64,000 nt of DNA from assembly GCF_015624485.1 (NCBI RefSeq), contig NZ_CP061378.1, positions 3,596,001 to 3,660,000 on the forward strand. The letters run 5' to 3'. Of the stretch, positions 43,901 through 52,049 are shown piece by piece. Each line of letters opens with the position of its first letter. Within the stretch, counting starts at the first letter, position 1. The translations under genes and the position numbers were made by a program. The notes under the pieces were generated by a model. It did no database searches and had not been told where the DNA came from. It saw only the letters and a program-made list of their open reading frames with translations. The stretch comes from Bradyrhizobium genosp. L. Its GTDB lineage: Bacteria; Pseudomonadota; Alphaproteobacteria; Rhizobiales; Xanthobacteraceae.

Positions 43901-44632
43901 TTAGAGCGACCGGGCGGCCTCCAATACCTTTTCGGCGTGACCGTCGACCTTCACGTGCCGCCAGATCCGGGCCACCTTGCCGGCGGAGTTGAGCAGAACC
44001 GTCGTGCGAATAATCCCCATGAAGGTCCTGCCATACAATGATTTTTCGCCCCAGGCGCCATATGCTTGCAGGATCTGATGCTGCTCGTCCGAGATCAGCG
44101 GAACCGTAAGCTGATGCTTGTCCCGGAAGGAGTCCTGGGCCTTAACCGTATCGGCGGAAATGCCCAATACCTCGGTACCGGCGGCGGCGAACTCGCCTTT
44201 CAGCCGGGTGAAGTCGATCGCCTCCTTGGTGCAGCCGGGAGTGTTGGCGCGGGGATAGAAGAACAGTACCAGCTTCTTACCCGCGAAATCCCTGAGCGAG
44301 ATGCTGCCGCCGCCATCGCGCGGCAGGTTGAATGCCGGCGCGCCGGCGCCCTCGCTGAGAGCCGAGGATGCGGCGGCGGAAGATTTGGCGGCGGTGGCCG
44401 GCTTCGGCTTTAACGGTTTCGATGCGGCCTTGTGCGAGGCTTTGCTCGAAGCAGCCGCGGCGGACTTCGTCTTGCTTGCTGTTTTGGCCTTTGTTTCGGT
44501 CCTGGTTTTTGCAGCCGCCGTGCGTGTTTTCGCCGCGGATTTCCTCGCGCTGGCGCTAGCGCCGCGCGCAACCTTTGTTGCGACCCGCTTTCCGGTTGTG
44601 TTGGAGGATTTCTTGCGCGTTTTCTTGGACAT
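43901..44632 (-). CDS. bcp: BCP-type peroxiredoxin with Lys/Ala-rich histone-H1-like N-terminal tail
   Basis: 243-aa protein. Residues 1-90 are Ser/Ala/Thr/Lys repeats with 19 Lys, 6 Arg and a single acidic residue; residues 95-243 are a thioredoxin-fold peroxiredoxin with peroxidatic Cys134 in YPRANTPGCTKEAIDF. The usual BCP resolving Cys five residues later is Ile139, and there is no other Cys, so it should work as a 1-Cys enzyme needing an external thiol. Start at 44632 preferred for GGAAGG upstream. The tail suggests DNA or nucleoid association; inference. Confidence 0.88.
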   Translation of the reverse strand: MSKKTRKKSSNTTGKRVATKVARGASASARKSAAKTRTAAAKTRTETKAKTASKTKSAAAASSKASHKAASKPLKPKPATAAKSSAAASSALSEGAGAPAFNLPRDGGGSISLRDFAGKKLVLFFYPRANTPGCTKEAIDFTRLKGEFAAAGTEVLGISADTVKAQDSFRDKHQLTVPLISDEQHQILQAYGAWGEKSLYGRTFMGIIRTTVLLNSAGKVARIWRHVKVDGHAEKVLEAARSL

Positions 44633-44953
44633 ACGCCTTCCTTTCGTCGCTTTCGGAAGTTCAATCATTGGGCTATTGCGGCTCTCGCTTGCGGCGCACG
44701 GATTCGCATCCTGCGCTGGGCAAGTTTGATGGCCACGGGGTATGGTGACAAGGAATTCGACGCGTTACCCGTCCGCTCGTTGAATTGGCGTTTGATTGGC
44801 TGCTTTCGTCCTGTTTTTGCGTCCATCTTGGGTCCATCAGCGAGTAACATTAATAGTCGAGGATTGGCAGCGATGCCGGCACTGGAGCGCTCGAAACCGT
44901 TTGACGGGCGCCCCGATGGCGGCGATCAACTTCACCGCCAGCACCGAGAGGCA

Positions 44954-47900
44954 ATGGCAAGGAACACGTCGCCGCAGGGGCCACATCCACGCGCCCAGGC
45001 CGATCTCTCGCAATGGGAAGATCAGCCCGCGTGGGACGAGCAGGATGAGGCGGCGGGTCACCGCGCGCGGCAATTGCTGTCGCGTTCCAACAACAATCTG
45101 CATCGCTTCGCCGATTTCTGCTCGGGGATGCAGCGCTGGCTGAACGGCGAACGCTGGATCCGGCGCATCGCGCTCGTGCTTGCCGTGCTCGTCGTGATCT
45201 TCGCGGCCTGCTTCGGCGCATTGTGGTGGCGGCTCGGCGCGGGTCCGATCAATCTCGACATGGCAACGCCGTGGCTTGCCGCCGCGATCGAGGAGAATAT
45301 CGGCCACGGCAATACGGTGGAGGTCGGCGGCACGCAGATCGAGCGTGCCGGGCGCATCAGGATCGCAGTGCGCATCCGCGACATCGTGGTCCGCGACCGC
45401 GACCACGCAATCGTCGCCAGCGCACCGAAGGCCGAGGTGCGGCTGTCCGGAACGGCGCTGCTGATGGGGCAATTGCGGGCGGAAAGCCTCAACCTCGTCG
45501 ATGCCGTGCTGTCGGTGCGCATCACGCCCGACGGCAATGTGATGGTGTCGGCTGGCGATACCGCAAAGCCGCTCGCGACCGGCGTCGCCTCGAAGAAGGA
45601 TGCGGGCCTGGCACCCACATTCCCGCGCCCGGTGCCCGCATCGCCAGGGTCCGGCTCCGCTGGATCCGGCGCCCCACCAGCTGTGCCGCCGGCCGCGTCC
45701 GACCCGTCGACGGCCGTGCAGATGCCCGAATCGGCGCAGAGTGGCCTGCTCGCCGGTCTCGACTGGCTCGACAGCCTCAGCATGACCGGCCTCGACGGCC
45801 AGAACCTCAACGAGATCGGCCTGAAGAACGGCAATCTCGTCGTCGACGACCAGCAGCGCGGCAACAAATGGAGCTTTGAGAACATCAGCTTGAGCCTGCG
45901 GCGCCCGAGCGGCGGCGGCGTGGCACTGAGTTTTGGCGAGGACGGCGCCAAGCCGTGGGCGGTGCGCATGCTGGTCGGTCCGCAGCAGAATGGCGTGCGC
46001 TCGGTCGACATCAAGGCCGACAAGGTCTCGACCCGCAACATCCTGCTGGCGATGCGGACCAAGGATCTGACCTATACCGCCGACCTGCCGCTGTCGGGCG
46101 AGCTGAAGGGCCAGCTGGGTCGCGACGGCCTGCCGACCTATTTCAGTGGCAAGGTCACCGTCGGTGCCGGCACCATCGTCGACACCGATACGCCCGACTA
46201 TCCGATGGCGATCGATTCGGCCGAGATGGGCGTCGAATGGGACGCAGGACGGCGGGTGCTGCTGGCGCCGATCAAGATCGTCTCCGGCGCCAACCGGATC
46301 ACGCTGCTCGGGCACCTCGAGCCACCGAACGACAACGTTACCGACTGGCAGGCCGGGCTCTCCGGCGGCACCATCGTGCTGGCCGGCATCGACAAGACCG
46401 AACCGCCGCTGATCTTCAACCGCATCAATATCGGCTTCCGCTTCGATACCGAGCGGAAGCGGGTGCTGCTGACCCAGGCCGACATCTCCAATGGCGAGAT
46501 CGGTGTCGCCGGCACCGGCAGCATCGACTATTCCGGCGAGCCGCGGCTGCAGCTCGGCTTCGCCGGCACGCCGATGTCCGCCTCCGCTTTGAAGCGGGTG
46601 TGGCCGGCCATCATCGTGCCCGAGGTACGCGAATGGGTGATCGAGCGGATCGATCGCGGCATGCTCCAGCGCATCGATGTCGGCGTCAACTCGCCGGTGC
46701 ACAATCTGTCGCGCAAGGGGCCGCCGATTCCGGACGACGGTCTGTCGGTCAACATCGTCGCCTCCGGCGTTACGGTGCGCCCGGTCGACCAGATGCCCGC
46801 GGTCCATGACGCCGACCTGAAGGCCCGGGTGACCGGCCGCACCGCGACCGTGACCATCGGGCAGGGCGTCGCGGACACGCCGGCCGGCCGCAAGATCAAT
46901 TTCTCGGACTTCACCTTCGAGGTCCCGGACATGGCGCCGAAACCGTCGCCGGCGAAGGTCAAGTTCCGGGTCGATTGTCCGGTGCCGGCCGCCGCCGAAA
47001 TCCTCGCCTCCGACCGGCTCAGCGATCTGTCCGGTCCGCCGATCGATCCCAATGCCTCGAAGGGCAACGTCACGGCGACGATCAATCTCGGCATGCCCGT
47101 GAAGGGCGAATTGACCAAGGCCGACACGATGTATTCGGTCACCGCCGACGTCTCCGGCGTCGCGGTCGACAAGCTCGTGATGAACCAGAAGCTCGAGGCC
47201 AACACGCTGAAGGTGATCGCCAGCAATGCCGGCTTCCAGGTCAAGGGCGACGTCAAGATCAACGGCCAGCCGGCCTCGCTCGACTATCGCAAGCCGGCTG
47301 ACGGCGATGCCGACGTCAAGCTGCAGGCGACGCTGGATGACGCGGGCCGGGCCCGGCTCGGGCTCGATCTCGGACCCGCGGTCTCGGGCCCGATCCCGCT
47401 CAAGCTCAGCGGCAAGATCGGCAGCGGCGACAATCCCACCACCAAGATGGGCATCGAGGCAGACCTCACTCAGCTCAAGCTCGACAACATCCTGCCGGGC
47501 TGGGTGAAGACACAAGGCAAGGCGAGCAAGGCGACCTTCAACGTGGTGCCGAAGGGGCAGTCGACGCGGTTCGAGGACATCGTGGTCGACGGCGGCGGCG
47601 TTTCGATCAAGGGCTCGCTCGAGGTCGACCAGAACGGCGACCTCCTCAACGCGAACTTCCCGACCTACGCGCCCTCGGAAGGCGACAAGACCTCGCTCAG
47701 GGCCGATCGCGGTCCTGACGGCGTGATGAAAGTGACGATGCGCGGCGACGTGTTCGATGGCCGCGGCTTCCTGAAGTCGGCGATCTCGGGCCGTGATGCC
47801 GATCCCAAGAGCAAGAGCAAGACGATCGATTTCGACGCCGACCTGAAGCTCGGCGCGGTCGCGGGCTTCAACGGCGAGGCAGTGCGCGGCGTCGACGCCA

Positions 47901-48601
47901 AGATCTCGCGCCGCAACGGTGTCTTCAAGACATTCACGCTGAACGGCAAAGTCGGGCGCGACACGCCCGTCACGGCGGATTTGCGACGTCAGCAGGGACG
48001 TGAGGGGATCTATCTGCAAACCTCCGACGCCGGTGCGTTCCTGCGCTTCACCGACACCTATTCAAAGGTGATCGGCGGCCAGCTAACGCTCGCGATGGAG
48101 CCGCCGACGCCCGACCAGAGCCCCAAGGAAGGCTTCATCAACATCAGCGATTTCTCGGTGAAGGGCGAGACCCAGCTCGACCGCGCTGTCGCCGGCGGTC
48201 CGATCAACACGCAGAACGGCATCGCGTTCTCGGCGCTGGGCGCCCAATTCATCCGCCAGAGCGGCCAGCTCACGGTCCGCAAGGGCGTCGTCAAGGGACC
48301 CAGCATCGGCGCCACCATCGAAGGCAACATCGATTACGTCGGCAACTCCGTGCGGATGAGCGGCACCTTCATTCCGATGTACGGGCTCAACAACGTGTTC
48401 GGCCAGATCCCGTTCTTCGGCATCTTCCTTGGTGCCGGCAGCGACGAAGGCCTGATCGGTGTCACCTATGAGATCGTCGGCACGCCGAACGCGCCGGTGC
48501 TGCGCGTCAATCCGATCTCGGCGCTGGCGCCCGGGCTGAGCCGCAAGATTTTTGACTTCAAGCCGTACAACGCGACCGAGCTGCCGCCGACCAACAATTA
48601 G
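44954..48601 (+). CDS. Giant AsmA/YhdP-like protein (DUF3971/TamB superfamily)
   Basis: About 1215 aa. Polar cytoplasmic N terminus, one TM (IALVLAVLVVIFAACFGALWW), then a very long beta-rich periplasmic body with repeats of LxxADISNGEIGVAGTG and KATFNVVPKGQSTRFED type, ending in an AsmA_2-like region (GNIDYVGNSVRMSGTFIPMYGLNNVFGQIPFFG). YhdP-type proteins bridge the envelope and are linked to phospholipid transport to the outer membrane. ATG at 44954 (after GAGAGG) was chosen; 44873 is possible and adds 27 residues. Divergent from bcp. Confidence 0.9.
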   Translation: MARNTSPQGPHPRAQADLSQWEDQPAWDEQDEAAGHRARQLLSRSNNNLHRFADFCSGMQRWLNGERWIRRIALVLAVLVVIFAACFGALWWRLGAGPINLDMATPWLAAAIEENIGHGNTVEVGGTQIERAGRIRIAVRIRDIVVRDRDHAIVASAPKAEVRLSGTALLMGQLRAESLNLVDAVLSVRITPDGNVMVSAGDTAKPLATGVASKKDAGLAPTFPRPVPASPGSGSAGSGAPPAVPPAASDPSTAVQMPESAQSGLLAGLDWLDSLSMTGLDGQNLNEIGLKNGNLVVDDQQRGNKWSFENISLSLRRPSGGGVALSFGEDGAKPWAVRMLVGPQQNGVRSVDIKADKVSTRNILLAMRTKDLTYTADLPLSGELKGQLGRDGLPTYFSGKVTVGAGTIVDTDTPDYPMAIDSAEMGVEWDAGRRVLLAPIKIVSGANRITLLGHLEPPNDNVTDWQAGLSGGTIVLAGIDKTEPPLIFNRINIGFRFDTERKRVLLTQADISNGEIGVAGTGSIDYSGEPRLQLGFAGTPMSASALKRVWPAIIVPEVREWVIERIDRGMLQRIDVGVNSPVHNLSRKGPPIPDDGLSVNIVASGVTVRPVDQMPAVHDADLKARVTGRTATVTIGQGVADTPAGRKINFSDFTFEVPDMAPKPSPAKVKFRVDCPVPAAAEILASDRLSDLSGPPIDPNASKGNVTATINLGMPVKGELTKADTMYSVTADVSGVAVDKLVMNQKLEANTLKVIASNAGFQVKGDVKINGQPASLDYRKPADGDADVKLQATLDDAGRARLGLDLGPAVSGPIPLKLSGKIGSGDNPTTKMGIEADLTQLKLDNILPGWVKTQGKASKATFNVVPKGQSTRFEDIVVDGGGVSIKGSLEVDQNGDLLNANFPTYAPSEGDKTSLRADRGPDGVMKVTMRGDVFDGRGFLKSAISGRDADPKSKSKTIDFDADLKLGAVAGFNGEAVRGVDAKISRRNGVFKTFTLNGKVGRDTPVTADLRRQQGREGIYLQTSDAGAFLRFTDTYSKVIGGQLTLAMEPPTPDQSPKEGFINISDFSVKGETQLDRAVAGGPINTQNGIAFSALGAQFIRQSGQLTVRKGVVKGPSIGATIEGNIDYVGNSVRMSGTFIPMYGLNNVFGQIPFFGIFLGAGSDEGLIGVTYEIVGTPNAPVLRVNPISALAPGLSRKIFDFKPYNATELPPTNN

Positions 48602-48642
48602 GCGGCGATGATCCACCATGTCGGCGATGGCTGGGGTGAGGC

Positions 48643-49248
48643 ATGCCGGACGAAGCCAACCAGATCGTCGATCATTACGAGCGTCACGCGCTTGCGTGGG
48701 ACGCCGATCGACGTTCGGCCGGGTGGAACGACAAATCCTGGCACGACCGTTTCATCGCCGCTTTGCCGCATGCGGCGCAGGTGTTGGATCTCGGTTGCGG
48801 CGCAGGCGCTCCAGTCGCGCAATACATGGCCGAATGCGGGCTCCGCGTCGCGGGCGTGGATTCGTCGCCGACTTTCATTTCGCTGTGCCGACAAAGGCTG
48901 CCCGGCCACGATTTCCTGGTCGGCGACATGCGGTCACTCAATCTCTCCCGCCAATTCAACGGCGTGCTCGCCTGGGACAGCTTTTTCCATCTTGCGCCGG
49001 ATGACCAGCGGGCGATGTTCGAGGTGTTCGCGCGGCATGCAGGCCCATCGGCCGTGCTGATGTTCAACAGCGGGCCGAGCGCCGGCGAGATCGTCGGCCA
49101 GTATCGCGGTGATCCGCTCTATCATGCGAGCCTCGGCGCGGCCGAATACACCGCGTTGCTCGACGGCATCGGGTTCGACGTCATCGCGCATGTGGTCGAG
49201 GACCGGACGGGCGGCGGCCGCACCGTCTGGCTCGCGCGCAGGCGATAG
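48643..49248 (+). CDS. Class I SAM-dependent methyltransferase
   Basis: 201-aa methyltransferase fold. SAM motif I VLDLGCGAGAPVAQY, acidic end of strand 2 in AGVDSSP, motif II/III VGDMRSL and the aromatic FNGVLAWDSFFHL. RBS GGTGAGG sits just before the ATG. Substrate unknown. Follows the AsmA-like gene by 41 bp; may be in the same transcript. Confidence 0.88.
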   Translation: MPDEANQIVDHYERHALAWDADRRSAGWNDKSWHDRFIAALPHAAQVLDLGCGAGAPVAQYMAECGLRVAGVDSSPTFISLCRQRLPGHDFLVGDMRSLNLSRQFNGVLAWDSFFHLAPDDQRAMFEVFARHAGPSAVLMFNSGPSAGEIVGQYRGDPLYHASLGAAEYTALLDGIGFDVIAHVVEDRTGGGRTVWLARRR

Positions 49249-49276
49249 CTCGAGTCAGCCGCAGACTTGCCGTCAG

Positions 49277-49681
49277 TCACATCACGCCACGAGACAGCCA
49301 TAGATATGCCGTGCCATCCCTGAGCCGTTCAAGCGCGCGGTCAGCGGCGACGTAGTCGATGTCACTGGGCGTCAGGCCGATATCCATCAGCTGTCTCTCG
49401 CTGAGTTCGTGCAAACTTATTCGCAACCTCTCGCGTTGGCGCCGTCTTCGAAACGCACGCCAATATCCCCGGAGCACACTCCACACGCTCCGCTTCGAAG
49501 CGACGGGGGGTCCAGCCGCTTCCCTTACCGAGAAGGCGTCCCTCAGGGCTGCGATGGAGACATTGGGGCACGCCTCGGCCAAAGCTTCGTCCGTGGCATC
49601 TCTCAGCAAATCGAGAGCGCGGCGAAGCCCTGCGGCATCACGCATGGTCTCGGATGCGACGTTCATCTGTCGGGGTGGCAT
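49277..49681 (-). CDS. DUF1127 (YjiS-like) domain protein
   Basis: 134-aa protein whose C-terminal 45 residues match DUF1127: YWRAFRRRRQRERLRISLHEL, followed by SERQLMDIGLTPSDIDY. Small DUF1127 proteins bind RNA or affect phosphate and carbon metabolism in alphaproteobacteria. The N-terminal 75 residues are an extension without known domain. RBS AGGAG precedes the ATG at 6 nt. Confidence 0.85.
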   Translation of the reverse strand: MPPRQMNVASETMRDAAGLRRALDLLRDATDEALAEACPNVSIAALRDAFSVREAAGPPVASKRSVWSVLRGYWRAFRRRRQRERLRISLHELSERQLMDIGLTPSDIDYVAADRALERLRDGTAYLWLSRGVM

Positions 49682-49722
49682 CGGATGCTCCTGCTGTTGC
49701 GTCGGCAGGGAGCATGGCCAAA

Positions 49723-49753
49723 CAAAAGGCCCCGTCCGATGCCGGCGGGGCCT
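49723..49753 (-). terminator. Rho-independent terminator facing left
   Basis: AGGCCCCG (49727-49734) and CGGGGCCT (49746-49753) form an 8-bp stem. On the minus strand it runs into TTTTGTTT. It ends transcription entering from the phosphodiesterase and MFS-remnant side, before the DUF1127 gene. Confidence 0.6.
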
Positions 49754-49891
49754 GGTGAAAGATCACGTCGTCGAATTCCTAGCGCACGACTCCTTCCACG
49801 GCCCAGCGAGAGCGGGTCATGTTTTTACGGTTCGCGGTGCGCACGACGTTAATCATGGCGTCGTAGGTACCACAGGGGTCGCGCAAAATCA

Positions 49892-50072
49892 AGACGGGCC
49901 GCGCGAGCCGATCATGCCGCCGAAGCTGACGATAAAGCCGGTGAGCAGCCAATAGTTCGGATACCAATGCAGCAGCCGCGGCAGGATGACGCCGACGATC
50001 GAAATGCCGTAGCTGAACAGCGCCGACGGCCGGCGGCCGATGATGCCGTCGAGCGTCGAGACGCCGGGCATA
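49892..50072 (-). pseudogene. Remnant of an MFS transporter gene, duplicate of an internal part of the one at 53927-55174
   Basis: Minus-strand translation GVSTLDGIIGRRPSALFSYG and WYPNYWLLTGFIVSFGGMIGSRGP is nearly identical to the matching stretch of the complete MFS protein (54150-54330). Nothing of the MFS N terminus or C terminus is present. At its left edge the frame runs into an unrelated short coding-like tail (DAMINVVRTANRKNMTRSRW, stop at 49779). No start or RBS supports expression. The rest of 49754-50148 shows nothing else. Confidence 0.8.
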
Positions 50073-50148
50073 CAATGGCGCAAGACATCGGCGCCCGAAT
50101 GGATCGGGCGCCGTCGATTTGAGGTCCTCTGTTCGCAGTGGTCCGACC

Positions 50149-51741
50149 TCAGCGGTCGAAACCGGGCAGGGCAGTGGTGTGCTCCGCGCGGGCGCCCTTC
50201 AGCTTGTCGGCGTCGAGGCCGAGCGCGTGCAGGATCGTCGGCGCGACCTGCTTGTTCTCGACCTTCTGATCAACGGCGCCCCCTTCGAAGGCCGGGTTGG
50301 CCATGATCAGGAGGACGTGGGTGTCGTCGTCGGTGAAGCCGCCATGCTCGGAGACCTTCGCTGAGCTGCCGCTATAGATCGTGCCGTGGAGCGGCTGGAC
50401 GATGATGTCGGGCGTGCGGCCCTGGGCCGGGTCGCCGAATTTGTCCCTCAACTCGTCGCCGGCATAGATCTTCTCGATCCGGGCCTGGTTCAGCAGAACC
50501 TTGTCGTTCTCGAGGATGCCGACGGCTTTCCTGGCCTGGGTCTGATCGGCCAGCCAGATCAGCGAGACATCGTCGGCCGTTTCCTGCGCCACCTTGACGC
50601 CGCCGGCGGTCAGCAGGTCGACCGGGTCGACGACGTCGGCATGGCCCGGTAGCAGCCTTGGATTGCTGCTGCCCTTCAGCATATGAAGCTGGTTCACGTC
50701 GATCGGCGACTGGCCGTGCTTCGCGCCGACGACGATCAAGGTCTTCTTGATGAGATGCTGGTTGTCCAGCTGGTCGATCATCTGGTCAAGCGAACTGTCG
50801 ACGAAGTCGAGCGACAATTCGAGTTGCGCGCTCGGTGTGCCCTTCGCATCGGTGTAGCCGTCGGCCGTGACCTTTTGCCCGACGCTGACGGCCTGGAAGT
50901 TCATGCCGAAGATCGCCGGCACGCCAACCCTCGTCGTCCCCGTGTGGTCAAGACCCTTGATCCAGTTCAGCACCGCGGTGACTTTCAGATTGTCATAATA
51001 GCGCGTGTAGACCGGATTCACTGTCCAGTCGTCGCTCGGCTGAGGGGTCGGGATCAACTGGGGTGCGGTGGCAAGCACGCTCGTGGAATTGATCTCGGGC
51101 GCATAGAGTTCGTCGAGACCCTTGCCGGAGGGGCCGCTGATGATCTCATAGGCCGGGTGCTTGTCCGACCAGGCGGTGCGCTTGCCGGCCTCGTGGATGA
51201 CTTCCATGATCGTCGTGGTGTCGTTCTTCAGGTATGCGTGCGGATAAACCGGCTCGCAAGCGGTGCCGACCTTGCGCAGCGGCAAGTTCGCCGGATTGAT
51301 GTGGTCGGAATTCGCCGGGCCGCCGCCATCGAGCTTGGTCAGGTCGTAATCGAGCGCCTCGAAATATGTGGCTTCGGTGCCCGGCTTGCCCTGGCAGTTG
51401 CTTCCGGGCGGATACAGCGTCCGATCATAGGTGTCGTCGTAGAAGACGCCGTGCGTCTTCGGCGACGCGCCGGTCATGAACGCAAGCAGCCCCGGAAAGG
51501 AATCCGAGGGGTGGGAGGTGTGCGCATTGGTGTAGTGCACACCGTGCTTCAGCAGCCTTGCGAAGGTCGATGTCGGGTGACCTTTGATGTAATTCTGCAG
51601 GTCGATCTCGTGCATGCCGTCGACGCTGATCAGAAGCACATGCTCGATGGCGCGATGGTCGTCATCGTCGGCACGCGCGCCCGAGCTGAGTGCGCTCGAG
51701 CCGAGCAACACTGCGATCGCGAGCTTTCCAATTCTTTTCAT
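50149..51741 (-). CDS. Secreted alkaline phosphatase-superfamily phosphodiesterase/nucleotide pyrophosphatase
   Basis: 530-aa exported enzyme. Signal peptide MKRIGKLAIAVLLGSSALSSG..ARA; metal site 1 Asp in LLISVDGMHEIDL; nucleophile region SHPSDSFPGLLAFMTGASPKTHGVFYD; later metal ligands in SDKHPAYEI, GAKHGQSP and SEHGGFTDDDTHVLLIM. This fits the type I phosphodiesterase (NPP) group, which hydrolyses phosphodiester or pyrophosphate bonds outside the cytoplasm. ATG at 51741 chosen for GGGAGG upstream. Divergent from a second secreted protein with which it seems paired. Confidence 0.9.
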   Translation of the reverse strand: MKRIGKLAIAVLLGSSALSSGARADDDDHRAIEHVLLISVDGMHEIDLQNYIKGHPTSTFARLLKHGVHYTNAHTSHPSDSFPGLLAFMTGASPKTHGVFYDDTYDRTLYPPGSNCQGKPGTEATYFEALDYDLTKLDGGGPANSDHINPANLPLRKVGTACEPVYPHAYLKNDTTTIMEVIHEAGKRTAWSDKHPAYEIISGPSGKGLDELYAPEINSTSVLATAPQLIPTPQPSDDWTVNPVYTRYYDNLKVTAVLNWIKGLDHTGTTRVGVPAIFGMNFQAVSVGQKVTADGYTDAKGTPSAQLELSLDFVDSSLDQMIDQLDNQHLIKKTLIVVGAKHGQSPIDVNQLHMLKGSSNPRLLPGHADVVDPVDLLTAGGVKVAQETADDVSLIWLADQTQARKAVGILENDKVLLNQARIEKIYAGDELRDKFGDPAQGRTPDIIVQPLHGTIYSGSSAKVSEHGGFTDDDTHVLLIMANPAFEGGAVDQKVENKQVAPTILHALGLDADKLKGARAEHTTALPGFDR

Positions 51742-52049
51742 TGCTGACACCTCCCTTGAGAAACAGGGGTTCTTCAATACCGCCGTGAGCAAGACGGCGA
51801 TGTGAAGCCGGAATGATCGTGTCGTGACCATCCCGAGTTCCCCGGACGTCGGCGGCGGAAGGCACGCGTTGCTTCCCCTTTTCGGCTTCGCTTCTTGCGC
51901 TGACCGGTTGTATTTCGATATGTCTACAATCGTCGCTTCTCATTCGCACGGCTGTAATAGTCCGCCCGCAGATTGCGTGTTCCGACCGCCGACATAGCGG
52001 GCGGTGATACGGCCCCGCCTTGAAAAAAACCTACATTGGGAGACTAGCA

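Noticed and set aside
44837..48019. Very long open frame on the minus strand opposite the AsmA-like gene
   Set aside because: Typical antisense opening in GC-rich DNA; composition is Arg/His/Asp filler with no motif, signal or RBS, while the plus strand encodes a coherent AsmA-like protein.
51962..52004. Inverted repeat CCGCCCGC/GCGGGCGG as a riboswitch or attachment site
   Set aside because: Only 8 bp per arm with a 27-nt centre and no conserved aptamer features; kept as a note, not a feature.
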